A stretch of 8,971 bases of DNA from Gammaproteobacteria bacterium (lineage in GTDB: Bacteria > Pseudomonadota > Gammaproteobacteria > SZUA-152), in NCBI GenBank assembly GCA_024762755.1, contig JANTGX010000079.1:1-8971 (forward strand). The letters are read 5' to 3'. This document shows positions 1-6,397 of this stretch, piece by piece (position 1 is the stretch's first letter; each line of letters opens with the position of its first letter). Under the pieces are notes generated by a model, which saw only the letters and a program-made list of their open reading frames with translations, made no database searches and was not told the origin of the DNA. The position numbers were made by a program, and so were the translations under genes.

Positions 1-2019
1 GGCGGCCTCGGCGGGGGCAGGGGCGGGTGGCTCGGCCGGGGCCTCGGCCTCGGCGGCGGGGGCCTCCTGCTTGGCCGCCTCTTTGGCCGCGCGCCGGGCC
101 TGCAGCATGGGCCAGAGTTTGATCCCGGCGAAGACCAGACCGGCGATGAGGACGGTGAGGCCGACGATGCTGCCGATGATCAGCCCCCAGCTGACCGATG
201 GCGGATGCTCCGCCTCGGCCGGTGCCTCGGCATGTGCCTCGGCGGGGGGTGTCTCGTGCGCCGGTTCCTCGCTGGCATGGGGTGCCTCCTCATGGGGTGG
301 CGCGGCGGGTGCGGGCGCGTGTTCGGGTTCCGCGTGATGGGCCGGTTCGGCGGCGTGTGGGGCCGGCGGCTCGGCCTCGTGTGGCGGGGCGTGATGCTCG
401 ACGGGCGGGGCGGCGAGGGGGGTGCGTACCTGGGCCGCCTCGGCACCGGGGTCGAAGGGAATGGGGCCGAGGTGCGCCTTGACCGGTGTGCCGTCGCTGC
501 GCTGGCCGGCGATGTCGAGGCTGATCTCGTGTTCGCCGGGCTGGTCGGCGGCATCCAGTTCCAGGCGCCATTCGGCGGCGTTGGCCTGCGGTACGTCGTG
601 CGTGGTGAGGCGGCCATTGGGCTGCAGGTGTTCCAGTTTCAGGCTCAGCGTGTGCGGATCGACGAGGCTGGCATAGGGCACGACCACCACGGCGAAGCGA
701 CCGTGGCCGAGGGATTCGATGCGTGCGTCCACGGGTTGCCCGTAGATCTTCACCGCCTGGTGGGCATTGCGCTGGAAGGTGGTGCCGTCCACCGCCAGGC
801 TGAACAGGTGCTCGCCGGCGGTGAGGGATTCGTCGAGTCGGGTAGTGAAGATGCCGTCGTCGGCCTTGAGGTCGGCGTACTTGCCGTCGTCGCGCAGGCG
901 CCACTGCCATTCGTCGCCGTTGTCGGCGTTCTGCGTGAGGGTGACGCGCACGAACTGCAGGAAGTCGGGCCGGTCGATGATCTTGCCCTCCTGCTCCAGT
1001 TGCACGGTGTAGAGCACGGGCTGGCCCACGGCGAGGTCGTTGGGCAACTCGGTGTGCTTCATGCGCAGGTCGGTGACCACCATCACCCGGTTGTCCGGGT
1101 CGACGTCGGCGTCGATGTGCCACTCGCCGGGGGGCGGATCCTTGACCGTGATGAGGTCGTAGCGCTCCTCCTCGTACCAGTTGACGCCGGCGGGCAGGGC
1201 GTCCTGGCCGAAGCGGCTGCCGTCGGGGGCGGTGATGGTGGTGGGGGCCGCGCCGGGTTTGCGGAAGACCAGGAAGGTGGCCTCGCGGATGCTGTTGTCC
1301 ACCACCACGGTGTTGTCGTGTAGGGGCAGGCTGTCGGCCTGGGCGACCTTTTCGAACATGCGCAGGAACAGGCGTTCGAGGCCGTCGGCGGAGTCGATGG
1401 TCTCGAACCAGCCGCCGGTGGCGGCGGCCAGCTGCTGCAGCAGGTCGGCATCGGATTCGGCGGACAGGGCGATGGCGTGCACGGTGACGCCGGCGGCCTG
1501 CAGGCGGGGCAGGATCTCCGTCAGGATGCGCGCGCGCGAGGCGGCGTCCTCGGCGTCTTGCCTGGCCACGTCCACCAAGCCGTCGGTGAGCAGGATCATG
1601 CTGCGGCGGACGCCGGACGCCGGGCGCTTCCAGTCCCAGGTGGCGCGCTGCAGGGCGTCTTCGATGTTGGTGTATTGGCCGAGCGAGCTGATCTCACTGG
1701 CGGCGGCGCGTGCCTTGGTCTTCCAGGCCTCATCCACGGGGCCGTGTTTCACCAGCATGTTGGTCCACTGGCCGAAGGTCCACACCCCGGCCCGGGCGCC
1801 CTCGGGCAGGAGGGAGGTGAACAGGCGCAGGGCCGGCTGGCGCAGGTTTTGCGGGTCGGTGCGCTTCATGCTGCCGGAGATGTCGATGAGTACCCGGATG
1901 TCGTCCACCGGCTCCGCCGCTGTGCCCAGGGCCGGCAGGCACAACAGCCAGAGGAGGGCCAGACAGCGCGAAATCCGCCTCGCTGCGGTGGGGTGTCTGT
2001 ACGATGTTCTCGGCGTCAT
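1..2019 (-). CDS. vWA-domain membrane-anchored protein (3' end outside window)
   Basis: The minus strand stays open for 673 codons from an ATG at 2019-2017 to the window edge, so the C-terminus is missing. An AAGGA lies about 11 bases upstream of the ATG. Residues 1-35 look like a Sec signal peptide: an Arg-rich start, the hydrophobic run LALLWLLCLPALG, then cleavage near TAAEP. Residues about 40-225 form a vWA domain with a complete MIDAS: D46, S48 and S50 in DISGS, T117 in GQYTN, and D146 in LLTDG. Beta-rich sequence follows, including DDGKYADLKADDGIFT (377-392), a pattern that recurs in domains after vWA modules. Residues 536-607 are His/Pro/Glu/Ala-rich, residues about 611-635 form a transmembrane helix, and a basic then Ala/Glu-rich tail follows. 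Inferred topology: vWA domain in the periplasm, tail in the cytoplasm. vWA domains bind proteins through a divalent metal; the partner is unknown. It resembles the TIGR03503-type vWA proteins of gammaproteobacteria, but I cannot confirm that assignment. Confidence 0.9.
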   Translation of the reverse strand, partial: MTPRTSYRHPTAARRISRCLALLWLLCLPALGTAAEPVDDIRVLIDISGSMKRTDPQNLRQPALRLFTSLLPEGARAGVWTFGQWTNMLVKHGPVDEAWKTKARAAASEISSLGQYTNIEDALQRATWDWKRPASGVRRSMILLTDGLVDVARQDAEDAASRARILTEILPRLQAAGVTVHAIALSAESDADLLQQLAAATGGWFETIDSADGLERLFLRMFEKVAQADSLPLHDNTVVVDNSIREATFLVFRKPGAAPTTITAPDGSRFGQDALPAGVNWYEEERYDLITVKDPPPGEWHIDADVDPDNRVMVVTDLRMKHTELPNDLAVGQPVLYTVQLEQEGKIIDRPDFLQFVRVTLTQNADNGDEWQWRLRDDGKYADLKADDGIFTTRLDESLTAGEHLFSLAVDGTTFQRNAHQAVKIYGQPVDARIESLGHGRFAVVVVPYASLVDPHTLSLKLEHLQPNGRLTTHDVPQANAAEWRLELDAADQPGEHEISLDIAGQRSDGTPVKAHLGPIPFDPGAEAAQVRTPLAAPPVEHHAPPHEAEPPAPHAAEPAHHAEPEHAPAPAAPPHEEAPHASEEPAHETPPAEAHAEAPAEAEHPPSVSWGLIIGSIVGLTVLIAGLVFAGIKLWPMLQARRAAKEAAKQEAPAAEAEAPAEPPAPAPAEAA
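199..414 (-). other. His/Pro/Glu/Ala-rich low-complexity linker in the vWA protein
   Basis: These 72 codons (residues 536-607) contain only a few amino-acid types and 12 histidines, often as HH, PH, AH or EH. They lie just before the transmembrane helix, so they are inferred to be a periplasmic stalk. The underlying DNA is a run of near-repeats built on GAG/GCC/CAT/CAC codons. The stretch could bind metal or simply act as a spacer. Confidence 0.75.
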
Positions 2020-2046
2020 GGGTTTGATTTCCTTGCTCGAAGTCGC

Positions 2047-2070
2047 GCTGCCCAGAAGCCAGAGGGCAGC
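2047..2070. repeat. Inverted repeat in the divergent intergenic region (vWA side)
   Basis: GCTGCCC (2047-2053) and GGGCAGC (2064-2070) are exact reverse complements separated by 10 bases. The dyad is 28 bases upstream of the vWA start codon, so it may be in that gene's 5' leader or may be an operator. No T-tract follows it, so it is not a typical terminator. Confidence 0.4.
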
Positions 2071-2092
2071 CTGCTCCTAGCAATAGCGGCAA

Positions 2093-2124
2093 GCCCCGGG
2101 GAATCTTCACCGGCGGCCCGGGGC
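2093..2124. repeat. GC-only inverted repeat upstream of mtnB
   Basis: GCCCCGGG (2093-2100) and CCCGGGGC (2117-2124) are exact reverse complements with a 16-base loop. The dyad lies just upstream of the candidate mtnB -10 element, so it would act as DNA (for example an operator) rather than in the mtn RNA. In GC-rich sequence an 8-bp GC-only dyad can also arise by chance. Confidence 0.35.
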
Positions 2125-2147
2125 CGCGGCAGGGGGGTCGAATCCTG

Positions 2148-2153
2148 TACAAT
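2148..2153 (+). promoter_or_regulatory. Candidate -10 element of the mtn operon promoter
   Basis: TACAAT matches the sigma-70 -10 consensus at five of six positions and stands out in GC-rich surroundings, 30 bases before the mtnB start. No convincing -35 lies 16-18 bases upstream, so an activator may be needed or the call may be wrong. The implied leader would be only about 20-25 bases. Confidence 0.4.
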
Positions 2154-2183
2154 CTCCGCCTCGTATCCGCGCCGGGAGGCCGT

Positions 2184-2810
2184 ATGTCAGACGAGTTTCA
2201 GCAACGCAGCGCAGAATTGATCGCCGCCGGGCAGACCTTGTACGCACGCGGCATGCTGCCGGCCACCAGCGGCAACCTGTCCGCGCGTCTCGGCGACGGC
2301 GGCTTTGCCATCACCGCCTCCGGCACGCACAAGGGGCAGCTGACCGCCGAGCAGATCCTGCACCTGGATGCCGCGGGCCAGCCCCTGACGGCGGCCGCGC
2401 GACCCTCCGCCGAGACCGCCCTGCACCTGCAGATCTACCGCCGTTTCCCCGCCGCGGGGGCGGTGCTGCATCCGCATTCGGTGAACGCGACCCTGCTCTC
2501 GCGCCTGCAGGCCGAGGCGGGCTATACGCCCCTGTTGCTGAGCGATTACGAGCTGCTGAAGGCCTTTCCCGACCGCGACAGCCACGAGCACAGCCTGACG
2601 GTACCGGTGTTCCCCAACATCCAGGACATCGCCGTCCTGGCCCAGCAGGTGGACGACCACATGCACCAGTACCCGACGCCCTGGGGCTATCTCATCGCCG
2701 GGCACGGTTTCTATACCTGGGGTGCGACGGTGGACGAGGCCCTGCGCCACGTGGAGGCCTTCGAGTTTCTCTTCACCTGCGAGATGCGGCTGCGGGGCCT
2801 GAAGGCATGA
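2184..2810 (+). CDS. mtnB: Methylthioribulose-1-phosphate dehydratase MtnB
   Basis: This 208-residue cytoplasmic enzyme of the class II aldolase/adducin fold dehydrates 5-methylthioribulose-1-phosphate to the 2,3-diketo-5-methylthiopentyl-1-phosphate intermediate of methionine salvage. The protein shows TSGNLSAR near residues 28-35, ASGTHKG at 45-51, the acidic residue E77 in SAET (equivalent to the catalytic Glu of aldolase relatives), the zinc ligand pair H96/H98 in HPHSVN, and a third ligand H174 in AGHGFYTWG. The length matches the family. The ATG is preceded by GGGAGG at 2174-2179. It is first in the operon, and its stop codon overlaps the mtnD start as ATGA. The neighbouring mtnD and mtnC make the assignment firm over other class II aldolases. 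Confidence 0.96.
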   Translation: MSDEFQQRSAELIAAGQTLYARGMLPATSGNLSARLGDGGFAITASGTHKGQLTAEQILHLDAAGQPLTAAARPSAETALHLQIYRRFPAAGAVLHPHSVNATLLSRLQAEAGYTPLLLSDYELLKAFPDRDSHEHSLTVPVFPNIQDIAVLAQQVDDHMHQYPTPWGYLIAGHGFYTWGATVDEALRHVEAFEFLFTCEMRLRGLKA

Positions 2811-3364
2811 GCCTGCTGGCAACCTACCCCGAGGACGGCGCCGCAGCGCACGCCCTGTTGCGCAACCCCGAGGCCATCGCCCAGCGTCTGGCCGCGGCCG
2901 GCGTGACCTTCGAGCGCTGGCCCTTGGTCGAGCTGCCGGCCGCGGCCGAGGCCGAGGCGGTGTTGGCGGCCTACGCGGCACCGGTGGCGCGCCTGCGCCG
3001 CGCGCACGGCTTCACCAGCGTGGACGTGGTGGCCATCACCCCGCAGCACCCGCAGGCGGCGAGTCTGCGACAGACCTTCCTCGCCGAGCACACCCACGAC
3101 GACTTCGAGGTGCGCTTCTTCGTCGGCGGCCGGGGTCTGTTCTATCTGCACCTGGGCGACGAGGTGTTGCTGGTGTTGTGCGAGGCCGGTGACCTCATCA
3201 GCGTCCCGGCGGGCACTCCGCACTGGTTCGACATGGGGGCCCAGCCGGCCTTCCAGTGCATCCGCTTCTTCAGCCGGGCGGAGGGCTGGGTGGCGCAGCC
3301 CACGGGCAGCGACCTGGCGACACGCTTCCCCGACCTCGACGCCTTCCTCGCGGCGGTCGCATGA
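2807..3364 (+). CDS. mtnD: Acireductone dioxygenase MtnD
   Basis: This 185-residue single-domain cupin oxidises the acireductone 1,2-dihydroxy-3-keto-5-methylthiopentene. With Fe(II) the family gives formate and the 2-keto acid precursor of methionine; with Ni(II) it follows an off-pathway reaction that releases CO. The four metal ligands are visible: H95, H97 and E101 in HTHDDFE, and H139 in GTPHWFD. Spacing and length match characterised bacterial enzymes, which carry the equivalent residues within a position or so. The sequence cannot say which metal is used. It overlaps mtnB and mtnC by 4 bases each, which suggests translational coupling. Its substrate is the product of the gene downstream. 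Confidence 0.96.
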   Translation: MSLLATYPEDGAAAHALLRNPEAIAQRLAAAGVTFERWPLVELPAAAEAEAVLAAYAAPVARLRRAHGFTSVDVVAITPQHPQAASLRQTFLAEHTHDDFEVRFFVGGRGLFYLHLGDEVLLVLCEAGDLISVPAGTPHWFDMGAQPAFQCIRFFSRAEGWVAQPTGSDLATRFPDLDAFLAAVA

Positions 3365-4080
3365 TCCGCGCCATCGTCACCGACATCGAGGGCACCACGT
3401 CCTCCCTCGCCTTCGTCCACGAGGTGCTCTTTCCCTACGCCCGCGCCCACCTGCCGGCCTTCATCCGTGCCCATGCCCGAGAGCCGGCGGTGGCCGAGCT
3501 GCTCGACGCCGTGCGCGCCGAGGTGGGTGAGCCGGGGCTGGACACCGAGGGGGTGATCGCGTTGCTGCTGCGCTGGATGGACGAGGATCGCAAGGCGACG
3601 CCCCTCAAGGCCCTGCAGGGGATGGTCTGGGAGCAGGGTTTCCGTCGCGGAGTGCTGCGCGGCCACATCTACCCGGACGCTCTGGACGCGCTGCGCCGCT
3701 GGCATGCCGAGGGCCTCCGTCTCTACGTCTATTCCTCCGGTTCGGTGCAGGCCCAGCAGTTGTTGTTCGGCCACAGCGAGGCGGGCGATCTGCGTCCCCT
3801 GTTCGATGGCTGGTTCGACACCCGGGTGGGCCACAAGCGCGAGGTGGACAGCTATCGGCGCATCGCCGAGGCCATCGGCCTGCCGGCCGAGGAGATCCTG
3901 TTCCTCTCCGACGTGGAACAAGAGCTCGATGCCGCGCGTGCCGCCGGTATGGCCACCGCCTGGCTGGTGCGCGATGCCGAACCGGAGCCCACCGCGAGAC
4001 ACCTGCAGGTGCGCAGCTTTGCGCAGATCGATCTGCACGACCCGCGTCTGCATGGCGCCCCACAAGGAGAGAAAAGATGA
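3361..4080 (+). CDS. mtnC: Enolase-phosphatase E1 MtnC
   Basis: This 239-residue HAD-superfamily enzyme enolises 2,3-diketo-5-methylthiopentyl-1-phosphate and then dephosphorylates it, giving the acireductone used by MtnD. HAD motifs are in order: D8 and E10 in TDIEGTT (Mg2+ and nucleophile), S125/S126 in YVYSSGS, K159 in VGHKREV, and D184 in LFLSDVEQELDAA. The helical cap lies between motifs I and II. The ATG at 3361 is chosen because it places DIEGT at residue 8 as in the family; an earlier in-frame GTG at 3256 would add 35 residues encoded within mtnD. The start overlaps the mtnD stop by 4 bases, and the stop overlaps the next start by 4 bases. Length is slightly above the usual for bacterial homologues. 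Confidence 0.96.
   Translation: MIRAIVTDIEGTTSSLAFVHEVLFPYARAHLPAFIRAHAREPAVAELLDAVRAEVGEPGLDTEGVIALLLRWMDEDRKATPLKALQGMVWEQGFRRGVLRGHIYPDALDALRRWHAEGLRLYVYSSGSVQAQQLLFGHSEAGDLRPLFDGWFDTRVGHKREVDSYRRIAEAIGLPAEEILFLSDVEQELDAARAAGMATAWLVRDAEPEPTARHLQVRSFAQIDLHDPRLHGAPQGEKR
4064..4069 (+). promoter_or_regulatory. Consensus Shine-Dalgarno before the small membrane protein
   Basis: AAGGAG lies 7 bases before the ATG at 4077, inside the last codons of mtnC. It is the best Shine-Dalgarno in the operon; the other starts have weaker or badly spaced purine runs. It fixes the start of the downstream gene and suggests that gene is translated strongly in its own right. Confidence 0.8.
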
Positions 4081-4577
4081 TTCAGGCGGTGCTGGTGATA
4101 CTGGTCTATGTGGTCTTTCCCCTCGCCATCCTCACCTGGGCCTGGCAGCGCTACCGCCACGGCATCAAGCCCCATTTCACCGAATACGCCGTGGTCGCCT
4201 TTGCCATCGGTCTGATGGTGCTGTTCGCCTTCTCCTCCAGTTGGGAGGTCTCGGACCAGGACCAGAAGGACCTCGAGACCCTGGTCGGCCAGCTGACCCA
4301 GCGCTACGACTTCCCCGTCAAGGCGCGTTATCAGGATCGGCCCGCGGTATACGGCGAGGCCCAGGCGCGGCGCTTGGTGATCACCATCTATGGCGTCACC
4401 GATCGTGACGAGCAGGAGCGCATCGTCGCCATCCTGCGCAAGCTGCGGCGGGAGGTGGATTCCAAGCCCATCGTGGTGCATTTCATGCAGCAGGAGCGCT
4501 GGGAGGAGCTGCCGGACGGCACCCGTCGGCCGTTGCGCGACCGCGAGGAGTTGTTGCGCAAGGTGCGCATCGAATAG
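4077..4577 (+). CDS. Small two-helix membrane protein, function unknown
   Basis: I do not recognise this 166-residue protein. It has two hydrophobic segments, residues about 2-23 (VLVILVYVVFPLAILTWAW) and about 37-53 (YAVVAFAIGLMVLFAF). They are joined by a short basic loop, QRYRHGIK. By the positive-inside rule the loop is cytoplasmic, so both ends, including the soluble domain from residue 56 on, would face the periplasm. That domain alternates predicted helix and strand (LETLVGQLTQRY, RRLVITIYGV, IVAILRKLRREV, PIVVHFMQQ), suggesting a small alpha/beta fold. It starts 4 bases inside mtnC behind a consensus Shine-Dalgarno and ends 8 bases before the methyltransferase gene, so it is co-transcribed. 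No catalytic motif is visible, and operon membership is the only hint of a role. Confidence 0.85.
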   Translation: MIQAVLVILVYVVFPLAILTWAWQRYRHGIKPHFTEYAVVAFAIGLMVLFAFSSSWEVSDQDQKDLETLVGQLTQRYDFPVKARYQDRPAVYGEAQARRLVITIYGVTDRDEQERIVAILRKLRREVDSKPIVVHFMQQERWEELPDGTRRPLRDREELLRKVRIE

Positions 4578-4585
4578 GCCTCGGC

Positions 4586-5680
4586 ATGCCGGCCTTACCC
4601 GAAGGCTGTGAGGCCGCCTGCCGGGGCTGCGCCCACGGCCGGCTCTCGGCGGCCCGCAGCGCCGCACAGAAGCAGGCCTGGCTGGGCGAGGCCCTGGCGC
4701 CCTGGGCGGCACGGCTCACCCCCTTGGTGGGCCCCGCGCAGCGCCTCGCCTACCGCGACCGGGCGGCGCTCGCCGCGCAGTGGTGCGAGGGGGCCTGGCG
4801 GGTGGGCATGCGGCAGCGCGAGGCGGTGCTCGACATCCGCCACTGTCCGGTGCACAGCCAACGCGTGCGTGCGGCCCTCGCCGCCCTGCTGCCGGCCCTG
4901 CCGCCGGCGGAGGCGTTCCCCCTGGCCTTCTTCGTCCAGGCCGGTGCCCAGCTCAGCCTGGTGCTGAAGTCCGCCGAAATGCCCGCGCTCGCCTGGCTGG
5001 ACGACGATCTCGGCGCCGCCCTGACTGCGGCCGGGGTGGAGGGGCTGTGGTTGAACCTGTATCCGGCCGCCGGGCGTCACCTGTTCCACAAGCGCGGCTG
5101 GCGCCTGCTGTGGGGGCGTCCCGAGTCCCGCGACGGGGAGGGCCTGGTGTACGGCCCGGCCGCCTTTCAGCAGCTCATCCCCGCGCTCTACCGGCGCTCG
5201 TTGGTGGCGGCGCAGGACTTCCTCGGGCCGCGGCCGGGCGATGCGGTGTTGGATCTCTACTGTGGCAGCGGCCGCAGCCTGCGCCGCTGGGGTGAGCGGG
5301 GCGCCCAGGCCCTGGGCGTGGAGTTGGGGGCCGAGGCGGTGGCCTGCGCCGGGAAGAATGCCCCCAACGCCACGCTGTTGCGCGGCCCCTGTGCCCAGCG
5401 CCTGCCGCAGATCCAGGCCTGGGCGGCGTCGCAGACGGGCTCGCGGCTGCTCTACGTCAATCCGCCGCGCAGCGGCTTGGAGGACGAGGTGTTGGCCTGG
5501 TTGAGGACGACCTATCGACCCCGCCGCCTGGCCTATCTCTCCTGCAGTGCCGGGACCCTGCGGCGTGATCTCGAGGCATTCTGCCAAGCGGGTTATGCAG
5601 TGGAGGCCCTTTTGCCCTACGATTTCTTTCCCCGCACCCACCACGTGGAGTGCCTGGCCCTGCTCGAACGCGTGGAATAA
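4586..5680 (+). CDS. RlmC/TrmA-type RNA m5U methyltransferase paralogue
   Basis: This 364-residue protein belongs to the SAM-dependent uridine-C5 RNA methyltransferases. Like RlmC it lacks the N-terminal TRAM domain of RlmD. Four cysteines, C8, C12, C15 and C87 (C-x3-C-x2-C-x71-C), correspond to the [4Fe-4S] ligands of RlmC and RlmD. The methyltransferase domain shows DLYCGSG (223-229), GVELGAEAV near 244-252, VNPPRSG (291-297), the catalytic C320 in LSCSAGTLRRDL, and the general-base E355 in THHVECLALL. VNPPR is RlmC-like, while PRSGL and THHxxC are TrmA-like. The usual FFQxN segment before the SAM domain reads FQQLI (194-198), keeping the Gln and losing the Asn. Its target (rRNA or tRNA) cannot be read from sequence, so I give no symbol. 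It is the fifth gene of the operon. Confidence 0.88.
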   Translation: MPALPEGCEAACRGCAHGRLSAARSAAQKQAWLGEALAPWAARLTPLVGPAQRLAYRDRAALAAQWCEGAWRVGMRQREAVLDIRHCPVHSQRVRAALAALLPALPPAEAFPLAFFVQAGAQLSLVLKSAEMPALAWLDDDLGAALTAAGVEGLWLNLYPAAGRHLFHKRGWRLLWGRPESRDGEGLVYGPAAFQQLIPALYRRSLVAAQDFLGPRPGDAVLDLYCGSGRSLRRWGERGAQALGVELGAEAVACAGKNAPNATLLRGPCAQRLPQIQAWAASQTGSRLLYVNPPRSGLEDEVLAWLRTTYRPRRLAYLSCSAGTLRRDLEAFCQAGYAVEALLPYDFFPRTHHVECLALLERVE

Positions 5681-5682
5681 GC

Positions 5683-6138
5683 ATGGAAGAAGACGAATAC
5701 CGCCGCATCTACCGCCAGGAGAATCCCCATCGTTGTCTGTTCGAGAAGGCGATACTGGCCCGCCGCTGCGACTGCAGTCGCGCCCAGCGGCACAACCTGG
5801 CCGAGCGCGAGGCCATGGGCTGCACCGACGCCGAGGGCCACGCCCGCTGTGAGGCCTGGTTGCGACAGGTGCGGGAGAAGGCCCAGTTCGCCCTGCAACT
5901 GGTGGCGGTCTCCGGCCCCCTGCCGCATGCCAAGGAGATCCGCGTGCAGGCCGGCAGTGTGCAGGGGCTGGCCGAGTTGCTGAGTGCTGCGGGGGAGCTG
6001 GTGTCCAAGGACGACATCTATGGCCTGTTGGCGCGCGCGGAGGCCTGTTACGGCAGCCTGGCCGAGGTGCCCTTCGACGGTGTGGTACGCGCGGTGGGCC
6101 AGTTTCGTGCCCGCCCGCGACGCCCCGGCAAGGATTGA
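5683..6138 (+). CDS. Cys-motif protein of unknown function (possible Fe-S or Zn site)
   Basis: This 151-residue soluble protein is not one I can name. Its N-terminal half has a regular cysteine pattern: C18, C29, C31, C47 and C56 (C-x10-C-x-C-x15-C-x8-C). The segments around them are well formed: HRCLFEKAILARRCDCS, AEREAMGC and HARCEAWL, followed by a helix rich in Gln and Leu. This suggests a zinc or iron-sulfur site. The C-terminal half is mostly helical, with C122 isolated, and ends in a basic tail (FRARPRRPGKD). The ATG at 5683 is chosen because it sits 2 bases after the preceding stop; an in-frame GTG at 5650 lies inside the methyltransferase gene. It is the last gene of the operon, directly after an RNA methyltransferase that probably carries a cluster. 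Confidence 0.85.
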   Translation: MEEDEYRRIYRQENPHRCLFEKAILARRCDCSRAQRHNLAEREAMGCTDAEGHARCEAWLRQVREKAQFALQLVAVSGPLPHAKEIRVQAGSVQGLAELLSAAGELVSKDDIYGLLARAEACYGSLAEVPFDGVVRAVGQFRARPRRPGKD

Positions 6139-6169
6139 GGGAGGGCGGCCTGGGGTGGATGGCGGACAT

Positions 6170-6206
6170 AAAAAAAGGCCGGTGCAGTGATCTGCCCCGG
6201 CCTTTT
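6170..6206. terminator. Bidirectional intrinsic terminator
   Basis: AAAAGGCCGG (6173-6182) pairs with CCGGCCTTTT (6197-6206). GCAG/CTGC extends the stem inside around a TGAT loop after one mismatch, giving about 14 pairs. Reading plus, the hairpin ends in four T residues 31 bases or more after the operon's last stop. Reading minus, it ends in seven (A-run at 6170-6176), so it looks stronger for the small minus-strand gene, whose stop is about 60 bases away. Confidence 0.88.
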
Positions 6207-6266
6207 CTCGATTCCTGCCGATAACCCGGCAAGGTCGATGGTTTTATGCGTCGATACGGACCGCTT

Positions 6267-6347
6267 TCAGCTGGTGAACATGCCGATAATGGCGAGCACG
6301 AAGAGGCTGACCCACAGCACGACGGAAAGTCCGAATTCAGTACCCAT
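6267..6347 (-). CDS. 26-residue single-helix membrane peptide
   Basis: This minus-strand reading frame encodes 26 residues and ends in TGA. It begins MGTEFGLSVVLW and continues through VSLFVLAIIGMF to a short polar end, so nearly the whole peptide is one hydrophobic helix with E4 as its only charged residue. The ATG is preceded by AAGGGAGAA (GGGAG 9 bases away), a very good ribosome binding site in otherwise non-coding DNA. A candidate promoter lies upstream and a strong terminator downstream, making a unit of about 220 bases. I do not recognise the family. Known proteins of this size often act as accessory subunits of membrane complexes, but no partner is indicated here. The alternative is that the ORF is fortuitous within an untranslated region. 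Confidence 0.7.
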   Translation of the reverse strand: MGTEFGLSVVLWVSLFVLAIIGMFTS

Positions 6348-6397
6348 GGTTTTTTTCTCCCTTGTATTGCAACGTTGATGAATCTTTGACGAAAACA

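Noticed and set aside
205..1323. 372-codon plus-strand ORF opposite the vWA gene
   Set aside because: The minus-strand frame gives a signal peptide, MIDAS and transmembrane helix, so the plus-strand frame is its shadow.
3256..3360. Upstream in-frame GTG as the start of mtnC
   Set aside because: It would add 35 residues encoded within mtnD, with no family counterpart before the DIEGT motif. The ATG at 3361 overlaps the mtnD stop in the same way as the other junctions.
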